DNA of 64,000 bases from contig JACATO010000065.1 of NCBI GenBank assembly GCA_018389105.1, positions 1,747,614 through 1,811,613 on the forward strand, in the 5' to 3' direction. Made by a program: the position numbers and the translations under genes. The DNA comes from Nautilus pompilius. Lineage: Eukaryota > Mollusca > Cephalopoda > Nautilida > Nautilidae. The notes under the pieces are model-generated. The model had not been told where the DNA came from and did no database searches. It was given only the letters and a program-made list of their open reading frames with translations. Positions 1-15,200 of the stretch are shown one piece after another. How positions within the stretch are numbered: the stretch's first letter is position 1; each line of letters opens with the position of its first letter.

Positions 1-27
1 TCAACGTAACACTTTAAATGTTTACAC

Positions 28-274
28 ATCTGATTTTTTGAAAAATTTATACAAAGCAAAGATAAACTCACTAATCTTTAGATCCATTTCATTTTGGATG
101 ACTATACCAAAAGATGCTCCAATTTTTTTGCTGCCAATCTGCTTCCTCCAGTTCATGCCAGGAACTTTCAGATGGAACTCAAATCCTTTCCAAATATCAT
201 TTAAGACTGCCATCACATTTCTTTTATTTCGTATTCTGTCAACTTCTCTCAAGACCAATTGTCTGTTTCCAAAC
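28..274 (-). CDS. Lipid transfer protein exon 15, last in window
   Basis: Residues 586-668. It holds FGNRQLVLREVDRI, then VMAVLNDIWKGFEFHLKVPG and GSKKIGASFGIVIQNEMDLK, which looks like the first strands of the central lipid-binding sheet. The acceptor is AATAATCAG. The donor is ambiguous: GT at 26-27 (exon end 28, phase 0) or GTAAAC at 21-25 (exon end 26). The gene continues left of the window. Confidence 0.8.
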
Positions 275-3200
275 CTGATTATTTAAAAATAGATAATACC
301 ATCAGAAATTAAGAGATATATATTTTAGTTACAAGCAATTATCTGAAAAACATTAAAAATGATTGAAAAATACTTATAAAGTACACTAAAACAAAGTTGA
401 AATTTATATTGTACATTATGTATTGTATATCAAACAGAGTGCCTAAAATCATTAAATTATTAAAAGAATTTACATAGAATTTAAAATTAAAGATGCAGTT
501 GCCAATGGTTTATAAAGTCAGATACTGACATTAAAAATCTACTGATATTTTGCATAAAACTATTAGGAGAGATATCTCCACTGCCTGTCAGAACCCTAGA
601 GAAAGCATAGGATTGCCTGTCTGAAATGTTAGCTTCAATACGTGACACCACAGATTTCAAACTTTGCCACAACACATTCAATCATATGTATAATCATTCT
701 AAAATGAGAGACAGACTATTATCCTGATGAAAACAATGGTTAATACAGCCACTGCATTTAAAGAATAGCTAACTGTATAAGCATCCACTACATCATACTT
801 GTGAAGCATTGGCATGATTCTTTTCTCCCGTGAATGTTGTTCAGTAGTGATATGCAACTTTCTAATAATTTATATGTCTAGCAGATCACATAACTCCTTA
901 AAAGTGAATACACTGTAAAATAGATTTTCTGTATTCTACTTTTTATAATTTTACTTTCACCAGATTTTGTATGCCCAAAATTTTACTTATTACCATTTAC
1001 ATTGTACTTCATTTATAAAGGACATCCAAAAAAATATTGCCCCCTATTTATTCTCTCTGTCATGCAAATGAAAACATACAAAACATGGAAAAGACAAAAA
1101 AGCAGCCATTTTTTTAATACACAAGCAGTTACTTTTCCTACATAGTCCCCATCACGATTTACACATTTTTGCTGATATGGCAGTGCTAGTATGCTATTAA
1201 AGTGAAATGATATGCATTTGTCATGCAGCAATTGGTTAACAATATTCTTCATGGTATCATCATTTTTAAGTGTCTTTCAGAAGACCAAAGCACCCATTGA
1301 GCACAAACTTTAGAGTGATCAATTTTATCAATAATCATGCATATCCAATTGAGGAAATTATTTTTGATTTTGCAGTAATCAGGTAGTTCATAAAGGTGAA
1401 TGCGATAGCAAGATTTCATCACCTAAAATTGGATCAAACATAATCATTGATGATGACATCCAACACACCATTGAGAAGTTAATAATACTTCAGGCTACCA
1501 TTGAGAATATACACAGCTTCAGAAATGTTCCACATGAAAATTTCAGACAAAAACTTGTCAACTCAGGAGAAGTCTAAAGAGCTAAGAACTGTAAATCTAA
1601 CCTGACCCAGAGTATTTCAATAATGACATTTAGAAAAAAAAAATTTAAATTCATACAAAAAAGGAAATTATCTGTGATCTACTTGGGGAAGAAGAAAAGC
1701 ATGAAGTGCAATTAGATCTAAACAACATTCAAGCAAATGTTTATCTGTCCAAACCAAAGGAAAGATAATGGTCACATATTTAGTAAAACCTGACCCAAGC
1801 TTATTAGCAAGCAACACAGCACTGCACTTCTTAGAGAGAAGACAAAGAGATTAATTATCAACAATAAAATGAAAGAAATATTTTAAGGTTTGTGAGTTGT
1901 GAAAACAATTCACATTTAAACAAATAGCATTTGCAACAAAATAATGAAATTTCTTTTTCATATCATAACTTATGACAAAAGATGGATGTCTATTACTCTT
2001 CTCCTCAGAAAAGAAAATTCAGTGTACTTTTTCCTCAAACCGCAGTATAGAGACAGTAATCTGAATGTTTTCAACAAAAAAGTGTTCTTCATGATAGTTC
2101 TCATTCCTCCATAAAGATATTGCATGAAATGCATCAAACAATCCTTTCACGTATTTTAGCAATTTAAGATTTCTACTTGTTCAGTCCATGCAGAAACAGT
2201 TATCAAAAGACAAAATGGTTCAATTATATGCCACAATAATTTGATTGTGATAGCATTAGTGTTTTTTATCATGCTAGAATGTGCATAAATAAGGATGAAT
2301 GCATTATAATAAAGTATCACGAATTTCTATAAGAAACTAGACACAAAAGTGGTGCTTGTGTTCAGGGGCTTTCCTTTTGGCACTACTAAGCTATTTTAAG
2401 TATGTTTTTACACATTACAGACAGGAATAAACAAACGGAATTAAAATTTATATTTAAATAAACTTACCATAAATCATTAGTTATATTAAATATAAGCTGA
2501 GGATTCCGCTTGGGATGGTTCATGTAGACAAAAGCCGCAGTTCGACGCACATGTCCATGCTGATCTCCTAGTGCTGTTAGAAACAGAACATCTGCACTCT
2601 GAAATATAATTGTTTGATTTTTTTTTTACAAATGTACAATTATACATTTTGAAAATAGATGCAATATTATACATCCTTTTGTTGTCTAGTATTCATCATC
2701 ATTAAGACTTTGAAAATTGTTAGCAGATATTGACAGTAAAATTTATCTGAAGAAACATTTTATTATTATTATTAAACAGATATATATATATAAGCACAAG
2801 AAAAACAAACTTCTCAAGCTCACTCTTTCTCCTGTTACCTTGCGCTTTTCGCTAAACTAAATGTACAATCTTCTTATGAACCTTTTGAAGAAAATACTTC
2901 ATCACATTATCTAAAATAGTACTAATACTGTATAAACATTCAATATAAATAAGGTCAATAAAACCACTAAGTTAATGTTGTTGACTGTAAACATATTCTT
3001 AAACAATTATTTTAATTTTTACTTAAAAATATGCAATACAGTAGTTAAATGATAAATCAATCTGTTTTGTTTCATTTCTCTTCTGAAAATTTATAGTAAT
3101 TTAAAGCTATTAATACCTAATCTGATATCACTAGCCATAAAATATTCAAAGAAATATTCATTCCATGAAAAACATTTATAAATGATGCTTAATAATTAAT

Positions 3201-6200
3201 TTTCTCAATAATAAAATAAAACAAATGTAAATAAGTGTTTAGAAAAGCAGAAATATTTAATACTTTGATAGAATCTTTAACACTTTGGTTTAGAAAAATC
3301 TACTTGAAGCAGCCAAGTGAATAAATTGCATATTAATAAAACAAGATGATTCTGTAAAAGCAAAAAAAGTTAAACAATATGAATCAATAAAATATAAAAT
3401 GTAAAAAAATGGTAGATATTTTTAAGAATCATATTTCAAATAAGATGTGCATACAATTTTTCAGTCATTTTTGAATTAATCACTAAAAAATTTAAACAAA
3501 AATAAGAACAACATCAGTTTATTTGTTGGGACTTTATGATATTGTATTAAAGTACCAATATGTTACAAGAACAGGATGGTACAGTAGTCAAGTGATTAGG
3601 ATTCTGGACTACAAGGATTGAGACTGAGTTTATTTCCCACAAGAAATGACTTGGTTTGGTTTGGTGTACTTTGGCATGGTTTCTTCTCTCTTCTTCCCCA
3701 ACCAGCAATGTAAGTCTCCTCCAGTTTCCTCCCACATCTAAAATTGAAAAGCTCAAGTAGAGACTTTGATAGGATCATCAAGTCAGCCAAAGATGGAGTA
3801 CATCAGATTTTTCACTACTGACCTTGTTTATTTCTGGTGACATCTATACCTCTATCTTGTCTGATTAGTGTTTCAGCCTTAGCTTACATCTACAGTTGGG
3901 GGCATCAGGGGATAAGGAAAGTGACAGAAGAGCTAAAGAATAATTTTTTGTTGGTGCCCAATATTCATTCACAATTGCACTTACTTCCTTGTTTGACATT
4001 TTCCCAAGAGCCCTCAGAGCACTGCGGCGAAGCAATGATGGTGTGCCTGAGTCATTGACATAGGTGAGCAGTAACTCAAAGGAAGAATCTAATCCTGCAT
4101 TTCCCAGACAATGTAAGAGAATTGACTTTTTATCAATGCTTTTAGTATAGTGCAACTTGTGGATTGCAGAACGACGCTGGCGATACTGAAAAATATCTGT
4201 AAATATAAAATTAAACTTTCCAATTACTGTGCCCAGCTGCAAAGACAAGGGAAAAAAAAACAGATCAACATTGTAATACAAATTAAATGAAATTCGCTTA
4301 GTGTTAAAAGCATAAACTTGAACTTTAATTCTGTATAAGAAAGAATTAAAAAATAAGGATTCAACTTGTCTAATTTTAAAAATGTGTAACAAGCAAAACA
4401 GCAAAGTTATTTCCTGTGTCAACAGCTACATAACTCAAAAAAATTAAGCCGTACACAATGTTAAATGAAAACATTTTCGAAAACATTGGCTATGTTCTCT
4501 CTCACACACACACACATGGCAGATGCATAAACATCTTTACTAACTTTGAGAAATGCTGGTATGTGTTATCAAACTTACAAGTTTGTAGAACATATTTAGG
4601 TTAAAAAGACAAAAAAATTAGAATCAAACTAAATAAAATCCAATACAACTGACACATTGTTAAAATATATTTTTTTGTATTCCCTTTAACTGAAAGTTGG
4701 TAAAATTCTAGAAAATAGATATGTGGGATCAGCTTTTTTAAAAGTTTCAGGCTTAATTTGCTAATAACATTTTAATTATAAAATAAGTCACTTCTAATGA
4801 TAGTCACCACCACTTATAATTTATTTTTTTTCCCCCAGACATACCATTGTATCCAAGATTGGCCTCCATCTTCTTCACCACATTGGCAGACCAACTTGGA
4901 TCATACTGTTTCATGTGATTAGCAACTGCAGCTAATACTAGGTTAGCTCGAGAATTTACCTCTTCTGACAGCTCTTCATCTGAAACAATTAAAATATTCA
5001 TTATATACATATAAATTCTGTAGCACATGATATTTAACCAGAAACATGTGCAGTGAATGGCTAAATGGGTAGCATTCTGACCTGTTGTGGCAGGTTCAGC
5101 AAACTATACAACTTGGTTTCTTCGCACTCTTCAGCACCAGGTTATCAATCGGGGTTTTTTCTACAGGAATTTTAGTTTTCTCCCACAACCGATCAGATGA
5201 AAGGCTGTAGTATCAGAGCAACTTTAGCAAATAATCTCACACTGAATATCATCTGACTTCAGTTTCAAAGTTTCCAATGAGTGTACACTAATAGCCCTAA
5301 TAGCCACCAGAGCTCACACCCTCCTAACCTTTATGGATGATCTGGAGAATGGTGTGGGCAGGTGGGTAAAATCAAACAGACAAGTCAAGGTGCTGCAAAT
5401 AATGGCCACAACCATATTTTGCCTAAAAAGCCCACAAATGCCACCAAACCTGCAAGTAAACAAGCAATAAGAATTTAAAATTAAAAAGTTGATGAATCCA
5501 TACAGCATTAAATCTGTAACAAATTCTGAACATTCAGTTTTTTACTTTTTTAAATATAAATTTGGAATTTTCTTTCAATAAATGAATTTCATTCAAATGT
5601 TCATTTCCAATTTAATTTTAAACAAACTAATAAATTTAAAAGTGCAAATTTGATGTAAGTTGTCAAACTTGTGGGCACAGTGGAACATTTTATTTGTTTA
5701 TAGTTATATTTTGTTAAGAAAACAGCTCATCTTAATAAAAAACAACTTTTATCCTGGTGTCAAAAATTCATCTGACCAAAAGGATTAGTGGATTATTTTC
5801 CAAATAATTTCCTGATAAAATCTTTATTACATCTTCTGAAACTGGATAAAAGGTCAAGAATCTCTTAGTAAAAGATATAAATATATAAACATGCAATGTA
5901 CCTTCCAGATTATAGGGATTATCAAAAACTATGTGTGTGTAAGTGCTTCCAGCAATTTTCTGAAATTAACAAAAATATGATTGTCATCACACTAACTAAC
6001 TAATATAATCTTATCCATCACACCTACATGTATCAGTTTTAAAAAAAACTAGACTACATAAGAAATATATTTTAGTAAAATAAATAAATAGTTTGCTTCC
6101 TTTACTTGAAAACACTATTTCATTATTATCCATAATTCTTTTCCCAATCATAGTCTTACATCTGATTTTATAATAATAAATAAAAGTACGATTTTTTTTC

Positions 6201-9200
6201 CTTGAAGTATCAATTCCAGAGATGATTCTGTAGTAACTAACTGTAAAAACATGCAGGAAAACAATAATCTTTTTCATGGGAACATAGAGGGCAGATAAGA
6301 CAAAATTTCTTAAAGATGTTTGAAAGTCATAGAAATTACAAAAATATTTGTAACATTTTGATCAGCATCCTGTCTACTCAACAAACATTTTAGTGCAATA
6401 TTACAACACAGTAATTATTCACTGTATTTTACATCAAAGAGAGAAATTTTATCATACCCAAGCTGATGGCAGCAAATCTTCTTTAAAATTAAATTTACTA
6501 AATGAAATTTATAGATATTTTGCTAACCTTCTGCATTAAAATCTGTTTTCTCTATCATACATAATATCTGAATAAAGTTAAATAAAGTGAACTATAACTG
6601 ATGATTCCATTTCATATTAAATATTTCCTTTCGACATTATGCTTTCAAACTACAACACTACAACATCACTGGCCTTCTCTGCCATCTAAATTGTTCTTAA
6701 TATTAATTTCCTTTTTAAAGATTAAATAAAACAAAACATTTTAAAAAACATTCTCCTTTATCCAATTTCAACTCCGTTTCAATCAAACATTTTACTCAGA
6801 GCTACAAATTTATAACAATTTTAATTAATATCTATCAATCAGTTTCAAATACCATATAAAAATTTAAAAGTTTGACTGCTCATGTCTTCAAAATCTTTAT
6901 TCTATATTGTTCATAATTGAAATAACCTATTAGTATATTGAAATAAATTACATTTAAAAGTCTTTGTATAATTTAAAAATTAACTGATAAAAAGGACTTA
7001 ATACAGAAATTAATATCTTACCTGAGGTGGTCTTGAATCCAACCCAACAAAATGTGTGAGAACATTCAGAATGAGTACCCCATTTGGTTTCCTTGACCTA
7101 AGCACCATATCAATAATAATGATGAAAGAATCATTTGATCCCTCACTTCCAAAAGCATTCACTAGGATTCGTTTGCTATCAGTATCAGTGGATTCATTAA
7201 GATACTTCTGCGCTAGTACTAGCTTATCCTCAGGTGTGAGAGAGGAAACTGCAGCTACAAGCTTTTTAAAGCAAAATAATGCTGCTTGAGAAACTGAAAG
7301 GATCAATAAAATAAACTGTTTTAAGTAAGTTTATAATAAACGTATATAAGAGAGAATACTAGATATTACAAAACTTAAGCTTTGTTTGTTGAAAATTATT
7401 TATAAACTAAACACCAGCTGACAGCAATAAATGTCCAGGTATTGCCTACATTGTAGTACAGGAAACAGTGGCTTATCCTGACAGAAAATACTAAAACAAC
7501 ATTAAACAGATTTCTACAACAATAATTATTATTAAACATTAGAATTTTACAAGTTTTAAGAAAAGAAAGAAACAAAACCTACAGTTAGTAGATTAGAGCG
7601 TATATATCTTTAATTAAATAGTACAACCCGATTAAAGATAATTGTGCAGAATAATTAATGTGAATTCTTCTATTTACACACTGGCAAGAGATATATTAGA
7701 ACATTAGGCCAGGTATTTTCCTTTGTTCTGCTCAACCAGAAGTATGCATATGACCTTTTCAGTTGCACAGACTAACAACAGTAACCAGTTAAAAATAGTT
7801 TTTTAAAAACACAAGAATTGTAGCTAAATGATTATTCAATATCTTGTCCAAGATAAGGAATACACGGTTAATACATATTGGCCATGTCATTTATTTATTT
7901 TAGCATTTTTATTTAAGAAAATATTGTACTTACATAAATCTTTTTCCTTTAACAAGCATGAGATGTTACTTTTGACATCTATCTCCACAGCTTGTAATGG
8001 AAGGTAGTGAACAATAATCTGAAATAAAATATTTTAGTGATTAAGGCCAAAGCTAGCAGAATGTGCTATCTGTTGCTGCCTTTTATTTTCTTTTCATTTA
8101 TTTTGTTTATTTGTGCAATTTATTTTTATTGTCATGCTGTATGAGGATTCACCATGTGTGCACCACAAACAATATTCACAGTTTTATTTAATTTGTTAAT
8201 GACTCAACAATTTCAAATAGTTTGAGGAAAACTGGGAGAGCATCCTAAAGGAAATCAACAATCAGTAATGTTCAGTAAGGTTAACATTAGCAAATTCTCA
8301 CTTTGTTAACATCCATGCTGTCATTCACCATGTTTTCTATGGAAAGTTCAGTTCTGCCTTTAGCTTTGTGCATATTCAGAAGCCTCAACTTTCCTGCAGA
8401 TTTACTACCCATTGATGGCACATCTAAAGAATAAATCACAATAAAATATCTATAATAAAATAGTATCATGTGTTTGAAAATTTCTGCTAGCTACAATAAA
8501 GACTCATTGAGCAATTCCTCGATGAACGAAATCATTATAAAGTTCTGGGAAATGCTGTAATCAGGATATATGGAGAATTATTGGTTAAAAACTAAAAACT
8601 AACTCTACCATCAACTATGCATAAAATTTTTGTAGTAAATATATAAAAGAAACAAAGCAAGACTAAATTTCTTAGATATGAAAAGTATGTAAATCAGGAA
8701 ACCAGTGTCAGTTACACTTGCAAAATAACAATCTTAACTGTCCATTATTTATGCACTATAGAAGACTTAAAACTTGTTAATTTACCAAATTCATCGCCTT
8801 TGGTTTCCCCTTCCTTTTGTCTTTTTCCTGGAAGTCCATGCAAGTGATCAAACCTAAAGTATGCACACATTTCAAATGCATGAAAATCAATATTTTACAT
8901 AAGATGAAACAGCATAAAAATTTAACAAATTAATTTCATTTTCATAAATTACAAATGTAATTAATTTATTGAAAATGATGACTTGTAGATAAAATGCAGT
9001 AAATTCACATGAAATTCAAAACTTCATAAAATTCTTGTAAAAACAAAATTTAATAATTTTTGTTTCATATAAATATTTAATTATGCCTGATATAATCTGT
9101 TACAATTAAAAAGATAACATTAAAATTTTATAAAAAAACAAAATTTAAAACTGAATAGTAATTATTTTAATAATGAAAATACACATTTATATATATATTT

Positions 9201-12200
9201 AATGTAAATATGAAAATAAGAAAAACAGAGGGTTGGTCCCGACATTTATTTCAGACATGTGCCTTGGTATGCAATATTCTATGCAAATTCCAATTGTAAT
9301 TTGTGTCCATAATGGCAGAAAAATACTTTGTCTGAGAGCGCAAATGTTTTTCAGTTATTGCTAAATATGATAAAGCTGATGTAACATCTTTACATCAGTA
9401 TACAAAGATATTACAAAGAAAATATATACTGAGTATTTACAATAATATGTTAAAAAGTATTTAACACTTATTTATATCTGCAGAATTTTAATATTATCAT
9501 AGTTATTTAAACAATAGGAAATATTTTAAAATCATAGCAGCTGCAGAGCTGATTTCCTGATCCAGATTTACCCCACTTACCTATATTATTTTCTCTAGTT
9601 TAATCTCGACTTATTAAAATTCAACATTTAGGTAGACTAAAACTACTTGCTACAGGGGCCAAGTTGTTAGAACACCAGTAATTCCTAATTAAATATAGAG
9701 ATAAGATTACAGTCAAAGCATATTATGTCAAATACAGGGTACATCTTAAGATCCATCCAAAACATGCTTCATTTAATTTTTTTTAGTTTATAATGTCTAT
9801 GGCTACTAGTAAAAACATGGGATGCTAACTAATGATAATGGTTTTTCCAGTCATAATATCAGGTAAATTTCTTGGGGAAAAAGGCGCACTTAAGAAATGT
9901 AAATTATGTCAGTTGCTGAAAATATTGGATTGTAACATTCTACTTTGGTGAGTTTTCTTATATGCCACGAAGCAGGAAAGTTCATCACCAACGAATATTT
10001 TTCATGGAAACAGAGAAAAAAATCTAATTATTTGGTTGATTGCATTAAAATTGTTCCATGGCCAAACTCTGACTGCTGTCCAATGATTTGATTTGAATAT
10101 GGAATATGAAATAACAGCAAAACTCTACCTTTTTGAAAAAAGGCAAAATCAGCTGAAGATTGATTTTGTAGTTTATAAAACAGCATTATAACCTACCCAT
10201 AAAATATCAGAAACTACAAGTTTTTGCACAGATGACTGTTTAATAAAAAAGCAGTAAATATTTTCCCTGACAAACTACAAAGAATACTGAACAAGAAAAC
10301 TTAGGTGCCACTGAAATCAATTTTGATGGGACAAGATTCACAGCACAAGCCTAAATTTGTGTGTAAAATGTGAATATGTCAAATACCAAGTAACATCCCA
10401 GGAAAGAGGAAAACTGATTGAGAATAGCAATAATGTGTTCAAATGAAAATGCATTTCCTCCTGCATGTTTTTTCCAACGGGTTTTTACACAAAATAAGCA
10501 ATGAAGAATGCACCAGAATGTGCTCTTGGCTGAATGACAGGTACATTTGTTTTGGTGTTAGTTCACTTAGTCAATCTAACAACAGAATGTGCCAAAAAAT
10601 GAAAATTATTTCCCATTGTGGATAGTCATGATTCACGTCTATCAGTAAAAGTTATAGAGATTACAAAAGACAATGTTAAAATACTTCCACATTAAATAAA
10701 CTACAACCAAAAGATAATGAAGTCTTTGGCCCATTTGAAGATTTTAATGTCAGAGTAGATGTATGGATGGCAGTACCTTAAATGGGAGTTGCATAAGGAA
10801 TGAAAAGCATCAGCATAGAAAATAAATCTGGAATATGGGATGATGCTGTTTGGCAGAAATATTTTCCAGGGCAAAGATTTATTATCATTATTATATGCCA
10901 AAGATAAACTTTAATAATCAGTTGAAAACACAATCCCATCTTGTGTTGAAGGAATTTCCCTTTTACAGTTGAATTTGTAACTCCACAACATATACATCCC
11001 TACCCTAAATCTTCTGTAAAAAAAATGAAATGGAGCTAGAAGACAACCTAGGTAAAGTTTGCACATGGTAGACAAGAAACAAATTGCTAAAATGAAAGAA
11101 AATATAAGACAAATTTAAACCAAAAGCAAAAATACAAAAGAAGTTATTTGATGCTGAGAATGGGGAATGTCATCCAAAGTTATATGAAAATGTAGCCAAC
11201 ATGATGCAACAATGAAATAAAGAAGCAGACAATCACATGCAAGATGATGCTTTACGTCTATTAGAGGATGATACAGAGAAAGGTGCTACAAATATTGATT
11301 ATGTCCTTGTTGAATTTTATGGAAGCATTTAATATGTGGCAAAACTTGGTGAAATAGATGATAATTCAGACTATCATGTATTTTTTTCTTTTTAAAAAGT
11401 TCAATGCTGCTAACAGATCTGTTTTTATAATGTGCTTAATACTGTTTCAGTTTTACTTACAGATAAACAAGCAAATTTTCTTATACTAAAGATGGCTTCA
11501 AAGGAAAATCACATGGCTGGCTACATTAATTATAATGTTAACTTAAGTAACTTCAGTATTTCTTACAAACATTTTTTTTGTTTAATTCATTTAATATTTG
11601 CAATTTGAGAAGTCAAAAAAATCTATTTCGCATTTTGTATATTTACTTTTTTTCTAGAATTCATCAAACTACTTAATATCATGTTAAAAAACAAAATTAA
11701 ATACAGTCTGAATCTTCCCCAATCCTGCCCAAAGCAACATTCAAAAGATGCTACAGTTTATTATTTTATGCAGTTGTATGATATGTAGTTATACTTGACA
11801 AGAAATTAATAGAACCCTATTTTCATAGTTGATACAGGTACTAAAAGGTAGAATGCTTATATCTTTGCAAACAAATTTTTATTATTGGCAATTACAAATT
11901 AAGAAATCATCAAACCAACCTTGGTCTCCTCTATAAATTGTTGTCACCAAAATATAAAATGATTTTAATTTATTGTGTTTTTTGGAGAGCAGACAAACAG
12001 AATATATTACCAACTTTGAAATTGCATGATACCAATCAGCTAAATTAAATTAACTTTTTACACATCAACATAAAGATAGATCACCATAAATATAGAGAAA
12101 TTGACAGTAATAGTATGAGAATAATTGTTACTTACTCTTCTGAAGCTGAGGTTGGTGAATCAAAACTGTCTTTATGCTCCACATATTCAAGAACTCCTTT

Positions 12201-15200
12201 AACTCCATGGTAGTTAAGTCTCTATTAATAATTTAAGAAATCTAATTGGTTTATCTATGAAAAAATCTTTCTGCTAATACTACAATTAAATTACAGATAA
12301 ACAAGCATAGTAAATAATCATATTGTATAACAATTTTGAGGTCATAGAAATAAACCAATCATCTACACTGTATGTAATTATTTCAGTTTTACATTTCAAA
12401 TATTACTAAGCCATACTGCTCCATTGTAAATGCATTTTGGTTAATCTATTCGTGAATGCTGTATGACTACATTGATTAATTTTAAAATTCGAAACAGAAA
12501 ATAAAAAACCAAGATTACATCTTTGATACATGATGTCAAAGAATTCACTACATTCGACACTTGTTTGCCCAGATTTCTATAGTAATTTAACAAAGAACCT
12601 TCAATTGCAGGTATCCAAGAAGAAATTTTGCAGTTTACTGCATTCAAAGATAGATTACTGCTTTTAAAATACTTATTGTTATAATTTTATAAGTTAAAAT
12701 GTGAAATTTTTAAATAGTTGTTACCAGAGAGAGCTATCTAAAGACCAAGCAATTTTTTAAAATAGGAATGGTTCCAAATTAAAATATTGCATATGTATTG
12801 AGTATGGAGTGTCTCAAACAAGTTATAAAATTGAGAGCCAATTTGAAAATTCATAAATGTCATGTTTTTTGATTAAAATATTGGGGCCATAAAAAACAAC
12901 AGATTAGAATTTAATTTACATCAACTATAGATACACAAATTGAAAAATAAATACAGAGATACTGCAAACTATAGGTTTCAGTACTGCATATTCTAAAACT
13001 ATCAAATAAACCAATAATTTTTTTATTTAAAAATTATTAAATTCTCTTACTTTCTCACTGGATAATTTAGCATTGGGAACCTGGCTTTCATTCACTGTCC
13101 GATGAAACACAATTTGTTCACCACTGCGCTCAGCTGAATAGTGTGCAGGAACTTCACCCACTGAAGCAATCAAGCAAATTACATCTTTGAATAGTGAAAT
13201 GTCCTTAAACAGACCGAAGAAATATCTTATATTGTGTGTTCCTCTTCCTCTCACAAATATTGTTTCTTTTCTGATTATACAAATACTGTATTTTGAAAAA
13301 AATTAACTTTTTATTATTTCTGAAAAACTATAAGAAATCATAAAATTAAAAAATTGCAGGGTCTTTTTCTTTATGTACACCAGCATTTCATTTAATAAAG
13401 AATTATCCATTGGCATGGTAGATGTATTATTACTACTGGTGACACAGAGTGCATTTTTTAAACTCATTTCAGTGTCCAACTATATATTTTCTTTCATAAA
13501 GTATTCTTTCTTCATGACAAACAAATAGGTATTATAAATAATTTTTAAAAAATTAATGGTTCTAACAAAAAAAAAATTATGTTATGATTGTAAAATTTAA
13601 TTCAGTATTTTAAGTAATCATAAAAATGCATTTCACTGAACCTCATCTTTAGTTTTAGAGGTCTGTATCCACTCAGACATCTACTTTGTACACATATGGT
13701 AAAAGGTCATGGTTATCTTTGTCTACAGTCATGCTGGATTGTAGGTAGTTTTTCATATGAGCAAATGGGAGAAACTTCTCTCACACATTTCTGTTGACAC
13801 TAAATTCACAAGATACAGTGAACACAACTTTTTGATCTTCACATCCATTTTTTCAGCGGATTACTCCTAATTTTTTGTCAAGAATGATCTCAGATTCTCA
13901 TATCCATCATAACCAGTAAATTTCAAGGTTATTACTGTTTACATTATATTGGTGACATCAGCTTCATGGTCATCATCATCAACCCAGCCAGCTAGTAAGA
14001 CATTTCCTATTGCTTGAGAAAGTAGAACAGTGAGTAGTAGTATTGCTTAGGCATACCGTATTTCTTCCCATTTGGGATACCAACCTAATATTTTTCAGAA
14101 CATTCCATTTGTTCAAGAATTCATAGTTTATTTGCATCACAAACATTTGCAAGACATTGCAGAATCCCAAACAATGCCAAGAAAGTCTTCAATCTCATTT
14201 TCTGAAATCTAGCTTTTGCAAATTGACAAAGTTTCATTCCTTCTCCAGCAGAAATAGCACAACTTTGCAACTGTTTGCTGAGGATATTAGTTTAGTACTA
14301 CATCTCAAAACATTTATCATATCAATTACAAGATATAAAAAGTCTTGCATTACTGGAAATCAAAAAACATAATCTTGAACTGCAAGGTGGTGACAATTTA
14401 TTGCCAAAGCCCAAGGCTTCAGTCTTGAGTTCACTTAGCCACCCACTCAACTGTCAAGTATACGCAATATCCACATTGAAACAATGAATGATGTCAAAAA
14501 TTGTCAGTGATGGTTCTGGAATCACACCTTTCAAGTGCATAAATTTCTACTACCACATACTCATCCACATTCAAATTCTGAAAAACAATTCTTACTGTTC
14601 AGCTGTTTAGAATAGTACTTTCTTTCCTTGACCATTTTTAAAATTATCTTAATGAAGAGTGGATGAATGTCCATAAGTTCTGGGATTTTATTTTGAATTT
14701 TTGTTAAATCCCATGTTGTCTTCTTATTCAGTAAGTGCTTAAATCACCATCTCGAGTACTGAGCTTAAGAATTGTCTGAAATTTGAGTCAGCACCATTTC
14801 TACCTAGAATGGATATTCTTTGTCTTATGACAATTTGTAGACATGTAAATATTTCTACAGGTTATTTTTCATATTACATTGAGCTTAGCTGATGTCAAAT
14901 CTCCACATTATGCAGTAAAACATTAGAATTTATACATAGCATCAACATGGAAATGGCCTTTTACATGACCTCACAACTTCTAGACTCTTCAAAAACTTTC
15001 TTAATACATGTATCATCTAATTTTGACAAAAGCTTGATATAGTGTTTCAATATTTGCTAGTATGTTGACAGAAAGCATCATATTTTTTTTACAGCATAAA
15101 ATTATAGCCATGGAAGCATTTGATGCCATGATTTTTGAAATCTCCATCTATTTATTGAGGGAAAAGACCCTTTGGTTGGATAAGGTTAGACCTGGGGTTC

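Larger units (their letters stand above)
5960..8785 (-). other. Introns 7-10 of the lipid transfer gene
   Basis: The introns between exons 7, 8, 9, 10 and 11 (each 0.3-1.1 kb), and likewise intron 12 (4197-4844), are AT-rich. I see no repeat, RNA gene or further exon in them. The short open frames here are antisense to exons or chance. Confidence 0.6.

Noticed and set aside
3865-4422. 185-codon open frame taken as one protein
   Set aside because: Only 3985-4196 is a lipid transfer exon; the flanks are intron read-through.
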